Of a stretch of 64,000 nucleotides of DNA, positions 32,449 to 44,340 are shown in pieces. Source of the DNA: Bolinopsis microptera (Eukaryota; Ctenophora; Tentaculata; Lobata; Bolinopsidae); NCBI RefSeq assembly GCF_026151205.1, contig NC_087072.1, forward strand, positions 4,258,260 to 4,322,259. Direction: 5' to 3'. A model generated the notes under the pieces. That model was not told the DNA's origin, did no database searches, and saw only the letters and a list, made by a program, of their open reading frames with translations. Each line of letters begins with the position of its first letter. Within the stretch, counting starts at the first letter, position 1. The translations under genes and the position numbers were made by a program.

Positions 32449-35400
32449 CTATAAGTTAAATGCAGGCTTGAGTGTGCTCTGTAAGTCAGCAGGCACAACC
32501 TCCAGTAGTGTATCAATGTGATTCTTTAGGTGGTCTTGTAATTCTGGGTTACTGCCAAGTCTCTGCAACGCATCGTGCCTGGGTAAAATATTTGACGTTA
32601 TTAATTCGACAAAAGTCATATTTTACACATGATATTAAATTTATCGTAGAAAGATAACACTAATTTAGCGCGGATTGAAGTTTACACAGATGATTTAAGC
32701 TTTTGATGGCAGCAGTGTAATGCAGCAGTGTAATGCAGCAGTGTAATGCAGCAGTGTAATGCAGCAGTGTAATGCAGCAGTGTAATGCAGCTCAAGTGAA
32801 GATCGTTTACTCTCAGTTTAACACATTAGTACGTGATAATGCCACACAAGAAAGATGGGCGTGCCGCGTGCTTCCATTAAGCTATCTAACTTCGTTACTA
32901 GGACGCATCAATCAGCTAATTGTAACACCATCGGAAAAGAAAGTTGTGCCAACACAGCTGTTTCTTTATTTTCGCCGATGTAAAAAGAGTGTCTCATTAA
33001 TTTAGAGCTGGGCGCTTCCAATAAAGTGTAATTAATTTCTGCAATAATTAATTAATTAAGAGCTGGGTGCTTCCGATAAAGTGTAATTAATTTCTGTACT
33101 AATTTAGTCTTGTTGCGTTGTGTAACAGCTGGAAGTTGTGCAGATATTGCAAATTATACGTTTACAAGTGTTAGTATAACAGTGAGCAGGAGAACATGAT
33201 ATTGTCACAGTTTCGGTACATTCAATAATACGATTATCGAACAGGAGATATAATCAGTATCGAAGAATGCAAGCCACACAATATTAAGGATAGAATGATT
33301 CAATTTCTACAAAGGGGTATCACGGGCAAAGGCCATGATTTACTCCAGATTTTCTTGCAAAATGCCAGAAAAACCGGACCAGTTTATTACTATACTGAGA
33401 GCTATCTTCCTGGTTCAGCTAAATTGCGGACTTTCAGCCGCGCGTCAACATAATTAAATCGAGCCTCTCATCTTCCACCAGCTAATTTTATTAAACATCA
33501 CAAAAAGCGGTAACTTGAACTCAGGTACCTGTCTCGTATCCAAAGTAACATATCCACTATCTCAACTTCGTGTCTATCAGTCTTCCAGCTGTACAGATCC
33601 GCCTCACTAAGCTGCTGAACGTGTAACAACTCCAACCTGAGAGAACAGAAACAATTATAGAATATAAGAACAATATAGAACAATACAAGAACATTTATAG
33701 AATATAGTCTGGTAGTAGTTGAGTGGTAGATGCTCTCCAATCAGCTGAAACGCCTGCTACATTAGTCGCGGCAATCAGTGTACAATAATTTAGGATCTGA
33801 CCACTACTGACTAATAAAGACAACCCCCCCCCCCCCCCCCCCCCGGCCACCCTGCCCCTACAAATAACGACCATCTTACATGTGATTTACAACTGATTCT
33901 CAGATCATATTGTGTAATGTGAATAATATCTTGCTTGGCTGGATTGAATTGACTGGTAGTGGTAGTGGCACGTGCTATACAACACATGTAGTCATGTGTA
34001 ACTGAGTGTGTAATGAGAGATCAGATTTGTAGAGATAGGGGAGGTTGTAAACTGCAAGCCAGTCATTCCAACACCAACCACACGATGTTACGTAGTGTGT
34101 AATGTGTGTGTTTAATGTGCACAATGAACATTGTGTGTGTATTATACAATAGATCAAATGGATGTAGTTCCTGATACATGCACTGTAAACAAGGATGTTT
34201 ACTGTTTGCGTTTAGTGCGGAATGTAGTGTGAAGTGTTTGTACAATGGAACCATGATGGAATGTGGAGGTATGCTGGAATGTTGCGTGTTTTATGGGTCA
34301 CACCAGCTGCACTGATATCATAAACTTGCTACGAGCTCAACCTCAGCCTACACTGGGACATTATTAATTAATACACCTGCAGCTGGACCACTACACTCAC
34401 TGGCCACAGTATGAAATTAATGTAAGCTTGCGACTCATTGTTGCTGTAATACAGTAATACATTACACATGTTCACGTACCTCAGAATACATTAATACGCC
34501 ACAATAGGAGCGGGAAAGAGTGCTAAAACATTCCTTAGTTTGATCTTCCCAGTCGTGCGGATCTAGAGAATGGTCAACTTAAAGAATCACACATTTTACG
34601 TCGGCCAGTGCAGCAATCCACCGAATATTTTAATGACGGAAGATTTACCGCAGATCCGTTACACACAGGATCTAGGATATCACTGAGATTCCAGCCAAAT
34701 TCCTTTGTTCCACCTTTGCGCTATCACAAGAACAATGCTAGAAACTACTGGAATATGTGGTAATTCTACGAAACACAAAGAGCAAGATGAGCGGGTGGAA
34801 TGTAAGGTGCCAGTTTGTGCTTTAATCACAACCTGGCTCAGGAGCATGTCCAGGGGCTAGGAAATGAGCGTTAATGATAAAATGTGAGTGAAACAAGTGC
34901 ACATTTTTACTGATCGTAGATTATGCCTTACGCCTAATATTCCCTAATCACCATCGACTGACGGAAACATGATCATCAAAAGCGAACTGAGACTAACTTT
35001 CTACTTTAAAATATAGAATAATGTCACATAAAACCTAGAGTGACATGTGCTCTGCCAGCCAAGCTGTACTATTCTGTTAGTATAATAATACTCGATTGGT
35101 GCATATTATGTGGGTATGCGGGTATGACGTTATAAGATGAAAGCTATTCTACTCAGAATGACAGCTGCGTTGCCAGCCAAACGAAGCTGCTTTGCTATTG
35201 TGATAATTTCAACATATGCTAACTTAGCTATATTATAATGAGCCCATTTCTCAGTCAATCAAATTCTGTTCGAGTCTCTTCTTTGGCAAAATGGGTCGAT
35301 GTTTTCCCTTTTTTTGTGCATTGTGTGTGCTGTTAATGAGATTAGAGACGCTGGGGGGGATGCAACGTCAATTAATGTCAATTAATGTCAATTAATGTCA

Positions 35401-38400
35401 ATTAATGTCAATTAATGTCAATTAATGTCAATTAATGTCAATTAATGTCAATTAATGTCAATTAATGTCAATTAATGTCAATTAATGTCAATTAATGTCA
35501 ATTAATGTCGATGTCAGTTTTGCAAAATTTTGGAATACTGACATTAATTGACACGATATTTTTCGACCAAAGATTATGTAGTTCTACCATATTTTTAGCA
35601 CTTTAGAACGTTTATATCATCAATTTATTCACTACTATCACATATGGAAATGTGAAATGTGAAAAAATTCAGATCATTAAACAATAAAACTAAAATAATA
35701 CGGTTTTCCGAAATTTAATTTTCTTAAATGGGCGTGGCCATCCAAGGGCGTGGTTCTCAACATCATCAGAACTTAAAACCCACATTAAACGAAATGCCTT
35801 CATGACATTTATATTTGAATAACGAATCTTAAACAGCTAGCATTACTCCTTCATACTAAAAAAGCCGATTCTAGATATTTTACCTGTATAAGAAACCAAT
35901 AAAATATGGGTGTGGCCGGTGGGGACCGAAGATGGAAGAGTTTGAAACTGAAATTTTTGTTTGGTGGTCTTTGAACCTAAGGATCAACAGATAAGAACAT
36001 ACTCATAATTATTCAAGGACATTTTGTTTTTTGAACCGGTCTAACTTACATAGACGTGAATATCTTGAATATTTATCGAATAATGATAATCTCAAATTTC
36101 AAGACAAATTAATGTCAATTAATGTCAATTAATGTCAATTAATGTCAATTAATGTCAATTAATGTCAATTAATGTCAATTAATGTCAATTAATGTCAATT
36201 AATGTCAATTAATGTCAATGTCAGTTTGGGGTTTTTATGGAATACTGACATTAATTGACGTTGCATCCCCCCGAGACGCTAGATTAAATCAATTTCAATT
36301 AATTTGTAATCCGTTTTCACATAAGAACTTCGACTTAATATTGTCAGTTTAATTTCAGACATAATTTTTGTTATAACCAGTTACATTTTCGCAGCGGTAA
36401 ATTATGACAGATTTGGCTCGAAGTGAATGCAGTTCCTGTGGTCAAAAAGGATCAGATTTAAAAAGATGTCAAGCTTGTGGTAATACTGTGGAACCTGTAA
36501 ATCAGTGAGATATTGCAGCGTTGTCTGTCAGAAGCGTGATTGGGGTAACCATAAGAAAAGTTGCAGCGTTTTGAAGGTATATCCCATCTACGAAAAGGAC
36601 TGTGCAATTAATACCAATATTTGAGTATTAGTTACCTCACGAGTGAAGTTATAGGACACAGAAAGAAAGCAATTGGAAATTCAGTCTAAACAAATGAGAA
36701 CATGATCGTGAAGATTCAAACTTCTTTGGGCCTGCAAGATTTAGCCGTCTATAATGAATCTGGGGGGGTGTAACCCAAAAAAACCCAAAAAAACCCAAAA
36801 AAACCCAATCCCAGTATTACCTTTTTCAGGGTAGGAGTTGGGTTTTTTTGGGTTTTTTACAAATTTTTCATTTGAAGGAAATAAAATCATGTAGGCACCT
36901 AGCAAAACAATTATCAGTACAACATCACTGTTGTGGTTCATCACTACAACATCACAATAGATATAATCGCTTAAATATCACCCAAAAGCAGTATTTTATT
37001 CACTGATGTGCTCAGAAGAAGTTGGCCATCCAGATATGATATCAGCCATATGTAATGCTCACTTCGATGGCCATGGCAAATTGAGTTAGTAGGGACGCAA
37101 CTCACTGATGACCCCAACCCTGACCGCAACCGGTACGAGTTCTTCTCACCTTCACGATCTCTGTTTCCGTTTTCCTGATCATCCGCTGAACGAGAAACCA
37201 TGCTCTATCTCCAACTGAAAGAATCTTACAGTTACCATCAGCTGCATGATCGCATGTGATATTAAGTGATATCTTCGCTTGTTTATGGCCCTGGAGTCGC
37301 TAAAATCTTGACTGGGATGGCATTCGATCTCGCCCTCCATTGAGGCAAACCTCAACAGCCGTATCATGATGCAGAGCATCACAATACACAGTTACTATTT
37401 TCGCCCATTCCTTTGATGAGTCAATATCCTCCACTTCCTCTTCTTCATCATCTGTTTCCGCTTCGTCACTCTCTGCTCCGTCAGAAGATGTTTGGAAAGC
37501 TTCTCCTTCAAAGCTATAGTGTTCTTGAAGGAGTTCTCTACCCCTTGACTCTTGAGACTCCCTTCTTCATAGCTTGTAACAATCTTGGGATTGAAGTATC
37601 TTTACCTCTAAATGGTTTCTGCTTTCGGATGCGGTATAACAAGCTTGTTGCGAGGGTGGGCAACTGTTACAGGGATCAAACTTTTGCCGAGTGCATCAAG
37701 CTCGAGGGAACGCAAACGGTTTGATTTGCCCATGCCAACCAACATATCCTTAGACCACAGATTAGTTCTAATGCCTGCAAGGAGGCCTATGCGCAGGAAA
37801 GCATAAAGTTTGCTCGCAGGCATCGGATGTAAACAGCCGGGGCATAAAGTGTTGATAACTGTTGTCAGCTGTTACACTGAGAATGTACAGCATCAGACCC
37901 TCGACTGTAATAATCGCATCGTCAAAATTTTACAAGTAGGCAGGTGGTCTTTCAATGGTTGTGTGAAGCTTAGGTGGCCCAAGGCGTCACCGCTGGATAG
38001 AAGCTGGGTGGAAGCCCTGGTCTGATGTGAGCCTCCCAGAACTTTGAAAAGGGGTATCCTGCTGGTGCCCTCTTCCAGACACTCATCGGACAGCATGATG
38101 AAAGCCACTACCTCCGCGTGCTGAAGACTGGATACTGGACAGGGGGTCCAGGCTAAAGGCAGGACGATCTACGGGAGACATTGAGCCCCGGTAGTTCAAT
38201 AATTTGATCTATTGACTCCTTAACTCTTGGTCTACAAGAGGCTTTGAGACTCGTAAATCTTTACTGTGGATTGCACAGTAGCTAAAGAGGTGTTGGCTGT
38301 TACCCTGTTCAATCTAGTCTACTATGACCCAGCTAGACTGGACCACACTCTGGTGGTCAGGATACGGCTCCCTATGCCCGGGGTACCGGCTAACGAGGTA

Positions 38401-41400
38401 GTCAGGGGAAGGGTTAGTCCCCGCTAAAGTGTAGCTCTGTTCTCACTCTAACCTCCTTATGCTTTGGGATAAAATCGGAAAGTCCCACACTGGAGCAGGT
38501 GACGATTGGGTAAGGATTACAACTGATGCTGTTGGGTAGAAAAAGGAAGTGTCACATTTATCTTGTATAGCATATTATGTTCGTGCAATTACATGCTCAA
38601 GATACCCAAGATATTATGGTGAGAGTTAAAGATGGCTATTGTTCAAGCGGATGCCCTTAACCTTTTAGTGGCGCAAGAGTTAAGAACACAATCCACTGCC
38701 AATGTGCAGGGGACTGCACAGGATTGTGAGCCAACTGAAAAGTCAAGATGAAGTTTATCAACAGCTTAAGGGTTAAAGCCCCTTATTTTTCTAGTGGAAG
38801 TGGTTGCCGGGGTAATTACGCTGCTATTACAGAAGCTGATGACTCGGTCTCCACATCACGACAACCTATTTCTACAGAAAGTCAAACAAGAAAACATCAA
38901 AAAAATATGAACATCAATTGTATTGTATCATGTAAAAGGACTGCTAAGGTTAGCACATTTAACATAAGAACAGCCAGAGAACAGCACAAACGCATCGAAC
39001 TTGCAGAACTATTTTCTCGAAGCAAGCTGCACATCCTTGGCCTGCAAGAATCGAACATCGGGTAGTGCATGCTGATTGCTGAGAATACCAGAATAGAAAA
39101 GATGAACAAAGGGATTCATCCAGTGATATCATCTGCGTGGAGAAACGCAGCTGGCGCTTCTAATGGGAGAGTAGGAATCATCTTGACGAGGACAGCAGCG
39201 CATATGAGGCTATAAGTCTTATAAAATTATAAAATCTTACAGCGCAAGGATCCTCACCATGTCTCTTAATGGAAAGCCCAGGCTCACTGTCATCACATGC
39301 TACAGTCCTACAGAAGCCTCATCTGATGAGGAGGCATGAAATCTTTTTTGTCTAAAACCAAGCATCTTACAGTTAATTTAGTAGGAGAGGAGCCACACAC
39401 AATAATTTCTAAGGACGGACATGCCTTAGAAGAAGTTGAGGATTTTAGTACAACGGAGCACGACTTTAGGTTACGCAAGGCCAAGGCATGGGCTGCCTAC
39501 CACAAAATGTAGGCTATATGGAGGTCCAATTTGCGCCGAGATTTAAAGATCCGTCTGTTCAAGTTACGGTTGAATCAATCTTCCTGTATGGAACGAGAAC
39601 GTGGACAATAACAGAATCTTTGAAGAAAAGAATAGACGGATGTTACAGTAGAATGCTTCGGATGGCCCTAAACGTGGACTGGAGAGGACATCGCACCAAC
39701 AAGGAGGTCTTTGGATCACTCCCAAGAGTTATTTCGAAGATACAGGCCAGAAGAATGAGGTTGGCTGGGCACATCCAGCGACATGATGACCTGGCAGCAC
39801 ACCAACTTCTCCTTTGGGAACCTAGGGAGGGGTAGACCACCGCTCACCTTCGTCGATAACCTAATAAGTGACACTGGATTAAGAACACTAGGGAGATTAA
39901 GGAGCTTATGGCGGACAGAAAGCTTTGGAGACACATCATCGAGACTCGGACTCTGAAGCCGCCTTAAGTCAAGTAATTTAAGTCATGTGCTTTGACTTGC
40001 CCTTGACCTTCGTCATAGCCTCCTTTCATGACAGGAGAACACATTTGCCACGTTTGGCACATTTCCACTTTGTGCATTTATATATGGATTATATCTCGAT
40101 GAACGAGACATCCTGTTTGCTATCGTGATAACATACTATCAATATAGACACACTTATATAATACTATGTAAACTATCTATTAAGTTAAGACATGAGAACA
40201 ACACGTAGGTAAGACTCAGTGGGAAATAATTCACATTCAATACAATTAATGAAATGGCTAGAATTTTGTTTAAATTTTGTTTAAAAAACCCAAAAAAACC
40301 CAAAAAAACCCAATCCCAGTATTACCTTTTCTTGGGTAGGAGTTGGGTTTTTTTGGGTTACACCCCCCCCCCCCTGAATCTAAAGAGTACTATGCTCACA
40401 TTCCAACATCTGACAAAAACCACCAAGTGATAAATGACAGGATCCTGAGAGAAGGTTTAAGGGGGCCGGGGGGGTCTTCATCAAAATTCTCTCGAAATTG
40501 ACTTTATAGTTGTTTCTGGTAGAAGGGAGTGATATCTACCAGCTGCTTTTGGTCCCATGGAAAAATATTGTTCCTAGCCGAAATTATTGCCGGTCTAAGG
40601 TCAGCGCTTATGTGTATTTGTATTGCGCGAGCGATTTTCAATCGCAAATTCTAAAAATCGAGTCTAAAAATCTATCTTCTCCTACATTTTTTGAGCAATC
40701 ACCCTGAAACTTTCAGGATATGTTCTAGGGACCATTTAGAAGATTTGATCGAGCCAAAATTTTGAGATAGGCCTTTAAAAATTTTTTATTCAATTTTGAA
40801 AATCTTGGACCAGAAAAAATCGTAAAAAAACGAGGTCCAAGATTTTCAAAATTGAATAAAAAAATTTTAAAGGCCTATCTCAAAATTTTGGCTCGATCAA
40901 ATCTTCTAAATGGTCCCTAGAACATATCCTAAAAGTTTCAGGGTGATTGCTCAAAAAATGTAGGAGAAGATAGATTTTTAGACTCGATTTTCAGAATTTG
41001 CGATTGAAAATCGCTCGCGCAATACAATTACACATAAGCGCTGACCTTAGACCAGCGATAATTTCGGCTAGGAACAATATTTTTCCATGGGACCAAAAGC
41101 AGCTGGTATATATCACTCCCCTCTACCAGAAACAACTATAAAGTCAATTTCGAGAGAATTTTGATGAAGACCCCCCCGGCCCCCTTAACATGTGTTAGAC
41201 TACACCCCCAACTCAAGAAACTGTACTTCAAAGCTCACCTCAATCCTGACTTCTCTCTTAATGTGTACCTAAACTGCACACATAACATTAATAGTTGGTG
41301 ACTACTAATTGTTTAAGCAGAGATTTTGAAGTCACTTTAGATAAAAACCTTTGTTTGTAAGTTCACTGATGTACACATTTTAACGGTATAACAATTATTA

Positions 41401-43805
41401 GTTTTTAAATTAATAAGATTCAACAGTCTTAATTTGTTTCTGTCTTAAAGATTGTTTTCAGAGTAAGTTCGGGCACACTGTGATGGTTGCTGAACCACCC
41501 AATATCAACACAAAATGTAATTTACAAACACAAAATCTCAGTCCAACAAAACTTAATATAAAACTTAATAATATAAACTTATAAACTTAATATAAACTTA
41601 ATATAAACTTAATACAAAAGTATTCGCACTGACCTCTGGTTAGCCTCAGTTCGTTTGCTCTGAAACCACAGCTCAAAGTTGGGAGATTTTATAAACTTTC
41701 TGTAAAGCTCCTTCCAACTCCCTCGCAGTCCTTTCAGCTCTGCGCTCTGTAGAATACAAAGATTACCTTGGCTGAACAGTGAACTTCTATTTGAGCCAGA
41801 CACCGGAACATGGTAGAATGTTCCAGAATATCTACTTTACAGGTGTAATGAGATGGTTCTTGAAGGTAGAGGTCTACACTCTACAGCAGTAATTGCCTCA
41901 GCTCCAGTGAAACATGATACTACTCTTTTATTCAAATTTCTGATTGTTTCTGAATAGACTCAGTGAAGACAGATTCTAATGGAAATAAATAGCTGAATAA
42001 CGTATCGACATTTCTACGTCATACTCATATTCTGAAATAGTATTAATTCAATTATAACGATCAATATTCACATTAAAAATTTGACGACGAAATTTATTTC
42101 AAACAAAATATATAACTGTAAAATAGTTATCAACCGTAAATAGTTTTTAACGAAATCGGAGCAAATATGAACATAAAACTGACAAAATTTATCAAATAGG
42201 GCTCATCTGGAAATTAACGAATAGCGTGACGTTATACAGGAGATAAAAGATTAAAAGAGATAAAGAATTAAACGAGAATATTACTATTTACACGTCACTC
42301 AACTAAAAACTGTGTTAGATTGTTCAACTCTGTTTTATCGTTGAGTGTTGGTTTATTTTCAACTAAAAATCGGGCTTCTTTAATCTTTCTGTTGATGAGT
42401 GATGTTCCTCTATCTACGATTTGAAGTTTAAGTTTTGGGGGGCCTTTGTGCTGAGGGTGACTTTCCCTGTAGTGCTTTGCTAGTGGCTTATCTTCGTAAG
42501 ATTTTGCTGTTGGATTTGCCGCACTACGGTAATGCTCGTCGAACCTGCACTTGATCGGTCTGTATGTTTCCCCACCATAGTTCTCGGTACAATTGTCTAC
42601 TTCGCAAGTGATGTGGTAGACGGTATTAGTTGTGGTGCATTCTCCATCGGTTAAAGCTGCGCATGTTCTGCAGTTTGATGTTGTACAGGATTTCTTGTCA
42701 AGGGGTCTGGAGTCTGTAAGGAGATCCTTCAGTTTCCGTCCAGGTTTCTCGACAATTTTGATGGGGAGTCCACTATGTCTGACAGCATCTCTGTATTTGC
42801 GACTAGTAGCTTCGTTGACATAGGGTAGTTTGAGAATCGCTCCGTCTTGGTCTTTGTTCTGTACGTTCTTTTATCTCCTGTATAACGTCACGCTATTCGT
42901 TAATTTCCAGATGAGCCCTATTTGATAAATTTTGTCAGTTTTATGTTCATATTTGCTCCGATTTCGTTAAAAACTATTTACGGTTGATAACTATTTTACA
43001 GTTATATATTTTGTTTGAAATAAATTTCGTCGTCAAATTTTTAATGTGAATATTGATCGTTATAATTGAATTAATACTATTTCAGAATATGAGTATGACG
43101 TAGAAATGTCGATACGTTATTCAGCTATTTATTTCCATTAGAATCTGTCTTCACTGAGTCTATTCAGAAACAATCAGAAATTTGAATAAAAGAACTATCA
43201 AATCATGAGACTCAAAAACACTACACGAATCCACCAGATGATACTACTCTGTAAATGTGCAGAGCAACTTTTACAAGAGGAAACTCTTGCCGCCATTTTA
43301 GCACACTGTAATATCTCATTACAGCAATGAGTACATTACACTACAGAGGTAGTGCTTGGTCATGTGGCAAGGGAGTAGGGCATCTTTCACAATTGTTGGA
43401 TCACCAATGATATTTTTCAATAGGATCGGTCTAGGAATTATAGAAATTCCCTCACATGTTTGTTACTTTACCACAAGTTGGGTTATTGTAAATTTTAATG
43501 TTTTTTATTATTCACATCGTTAAACTCGTTTAAAAGAAAAGTTTTTCCCACTATTACTACTATTCCGTGTGTGGTCACTGTATAGTTAAAAACCACAATT
43601 ATTGTTATTAGTTATAATATACAGTTCATAGTTATACCATACCTTGAAGTTTGAGTCGTTGAGGGAGTTAATAAAAGCTTCCTGTTGGAACTGCTGCAGT
43701 AAGGGAGGCTGTCTGAAGGGGTTGAGTTGTTTCTGTAAGGGCATCAAACTGCTAATGTACTGTTCCAGAGGTATCATCAGAGTGTGTGTCAACTCTGTCA
43801 AATAC
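32449..43805 (-). CDS. DENND6: DENND6, last four coding exons
   Basis: C-terminal third of DENN domain-containing protein 6, a guanine nucleotide exchange factor that in vertebrates acts on Rab14 in endocytic recycling. Exons on the minus strand: 43805-43643 (LTHTLMIPLEQYISSLMPLQ), 41746-41634 (GSWKELYRKFIKSPNF), 33636-33529 (HEVEIVDMLLWIRD), 32578-32449 (HIDTLLEVVPADLQSTL), stop at 32449-32451. All junctions are AG/GT with compatible phases (0, 2, 2). Order and spacing match the human C-terminus. The 8-kb intron 33637-41633 contains the MYND pseudogene and transposons. The preceding central exons are not found to the right; sequence there passes into the giant inverted repeat. The N-terminal exons lie on the opposite strand at 58.6-63.7 kb. 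Confidence 0.92.
32706..32788 (+). repeat. 13-bp tandem repeat (GCAGCAGTGTAAT)n
   Basis: Six identical units in the last DENND6 intron. Confidence 0.95.
33824..33844 (+). repeat. poly-C tract
   Basis: A run of 21 C in the large DENND6 intron. Long mononucleotide runs like this are unreliable in length. Confidence 0.9.
33845..35344. other. intronic sequence without recognised features
   Basis: Part of the ~8-kb DENND6 intron. TGTGTAATGTG-like words recur between 33.9 and 34.3 kb but form no clean array. No gene seen on either strand. Confidence 0.5.
35353..36262. mobile_element. 910-bp MITE with G-run ends and 10-bp subterminal arrays
   Basis: Ends GGGGGGGATGCAACGTCAAT and the complement with six C are flanked by the 8-bp duplication GAGACGCT (35345-35352 and 36263-36270). 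Inside are two arrays of AATGTCAATT (about 35366-35510 and 36106-36215), each followed by a GGAATACTGACATTAATTGA block. An 8-bp duplication suggests a hAT-like mechanism. No transposase. Confidence 0.85.
36762..40374. mobile_element. 3.6-kb transposon with GGGGGGGTGTAACCC ends
   Basis: Inverted ends GGGGGGGTGTAACCCAAAA on the left and its complement with 12 C on the right are flanked by TGAATCT on both sides (36755-36761 and 40375-40381). Next to each end lies the same directly oriented module: AACCCAAAA repeats, CCAATCCCAGTATTACC, then AGTTGGGTTTTTTTGGG, which folds on itself. The interior has no transposase but does have RTE-like fragments. The duplication is confirmed independently by restoration of the MYND frame. 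Architecture resembles the smaller element at 35353-36262. Confidence 0.85.
38920..39970 (+). pseudogene. RTE-like retrotransposon remnant with the RT core deleted
   Basis: At 38942-39065 the plus strand reads KVSTFNIRTAREQ and HILGLQESN, the start of an apurinic-type endonuclease domain. At 39600-39965 another frame gives LYGTRTWTI, RMLRMALNVDWRGHRTN and RRMRLAGHIQRHDD, the C-terminal tail of the same protein type. Only ~400 bp of degraded sequence separates them, too little for the RT, so an internal deletion removed it. It lies inside the 36762-40374 transposon and was captured or inserted there. Confidence 0.75.
40461..41184. mobile_element. 724-bp full-length palindrome at TTAA
   Basis: The whole element is an almost perfect inverted repeat, centre near 40822, arms ~355 bp. 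Ends GGGGGCCGGGGGGGTCTTCA are flanked by TTAA at 40457-40460 and 41185-41188. TTAA duplication is characteristic of piggyBac-type transposition, and the interrupted MYND frame shows only one TTAA before insertion. No coding capacity. A transcript would fold into a ~350-bp hairpin. Confidence 0.88.
41927..43237 (-). mobile_element. Penelope-like element fragment with inverted 325-bp repeats
   Basis: Flanked by the 13-bp duplication ATGATACTACTCT (41914-41926 and 43238-43250). Exact-length inverted repeats at 41925-42249 and 42868-43192 surround a GIY-YIG endonuclease frame, with a ~45-bp tail to the right of the second repeat. Inverted, partly truncated terminal repeats are known in Penelope elements. 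The RT is absent. It sits between the third- and fourth-from-last DENND6 exons. Confidence 0.85.
42295..42867 (-). pseudogene. Penelope-like GIY-YIG endonuclease fragment
   Basis: Minus-strand frame open from the repeat junction to a stop at 42295-42297. In order: LKLPYVNEATSRKYRDAV, LKDLLTDSRPLDKKSC, a cysteine cluster (CTTSNCRTC), VYHITCEVDNC, then the nuclease signature NYGGETYRPIKCRFDEHY and a C-terminal helix-rich part. This is the RT-nuclease linker plus the GIY-YIG domain of a PLE of a different lineage from the one at 3703. No internal stop. RT lost by truncation at the inverted repeat. Confidence 0.85.
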
Positions 43806-44340
43806 CTGAAAAGATAACACACATCAATTAACAATACAGTAATTACTTGCTGTTGAGGAATCTTACCATAGTCATTTGTCATTGCTAGGTGACGTCACAG
43901 AAAACACAACATAGGAACGAGAACTGAGTTCTCATTACACATTGCTCTATAATATAATATACTACAATACTACGTCTTGTATTGTGTCTAATTACAGTTG
44001 AAATCTACACAGTCAATAATTGCAGTGTACTAGGACGTATTACTAATGAACTGTATTACTTAATACTCCAATGAATAGGATATATTATATATTACAGTGC
44101 AAGTAGTAGCTAGTTCATCATTGACTCGGTATATATAATTACCAAGTTAATGATGAACTAGCTAACACTGTAATGATATTAAGTGTACAAACAAAATACC
44201 GTGGTACATATCTCAAGAGGGGTGGAGCTTATCACTAGGCCATCATTACACTTGGACAACAAGCATACACTTAGAAGCTTAGTCAATGTTCTGTGTTATA
44301 AGCGAGGAGGAGGAGGTTTATTGCAAAGCTAAACTGTGTT

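Larger units (their letters stand above)
36404..41301 (+). pseudogene. MYND zinc-finger protein pseudogene, split by two transposons
   Basis: Plus-strand remnant in a DENND6 intron. It starts MTDLARSECSSCG (36404); the second half of a MYND finger is in another frame (CGTCKSVRYC ... QKRDWGNHKKSC, 36487-36564), so an indel of ~20 bp or a frameshift splits the finger. MYND fingers bind two zincs and mediate protein contacts. Downstream coding-like sequence has at least one stop. At 36761 a transposon with duplicated TGAATCT interrupts the frame; removing it and one duplicate joins AVYNES to KEYYAHIP in frame. At 40457 a second element at TTAA interrupts REGL; after it the frame continues as TCVRLHPQLKKLYF and stops at 41299-41301. 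I see no clear introns. Family of the C-terminal part unknown. Confidence 0.75.

Noticed and set aside
35366-36215. Regular short repeats that could suggest a CRISPR array
   Set aside because: 10-bp units are contiguous with no spacers, inside a MITE with clear ends; the genome is animal.
37413-37823. Overlapping 103- and 71-codon frames in the 3.6-kb transposon
   Set aside because: No motif, no splice context; considered possible transposase or gag remnant but nothing supports it.
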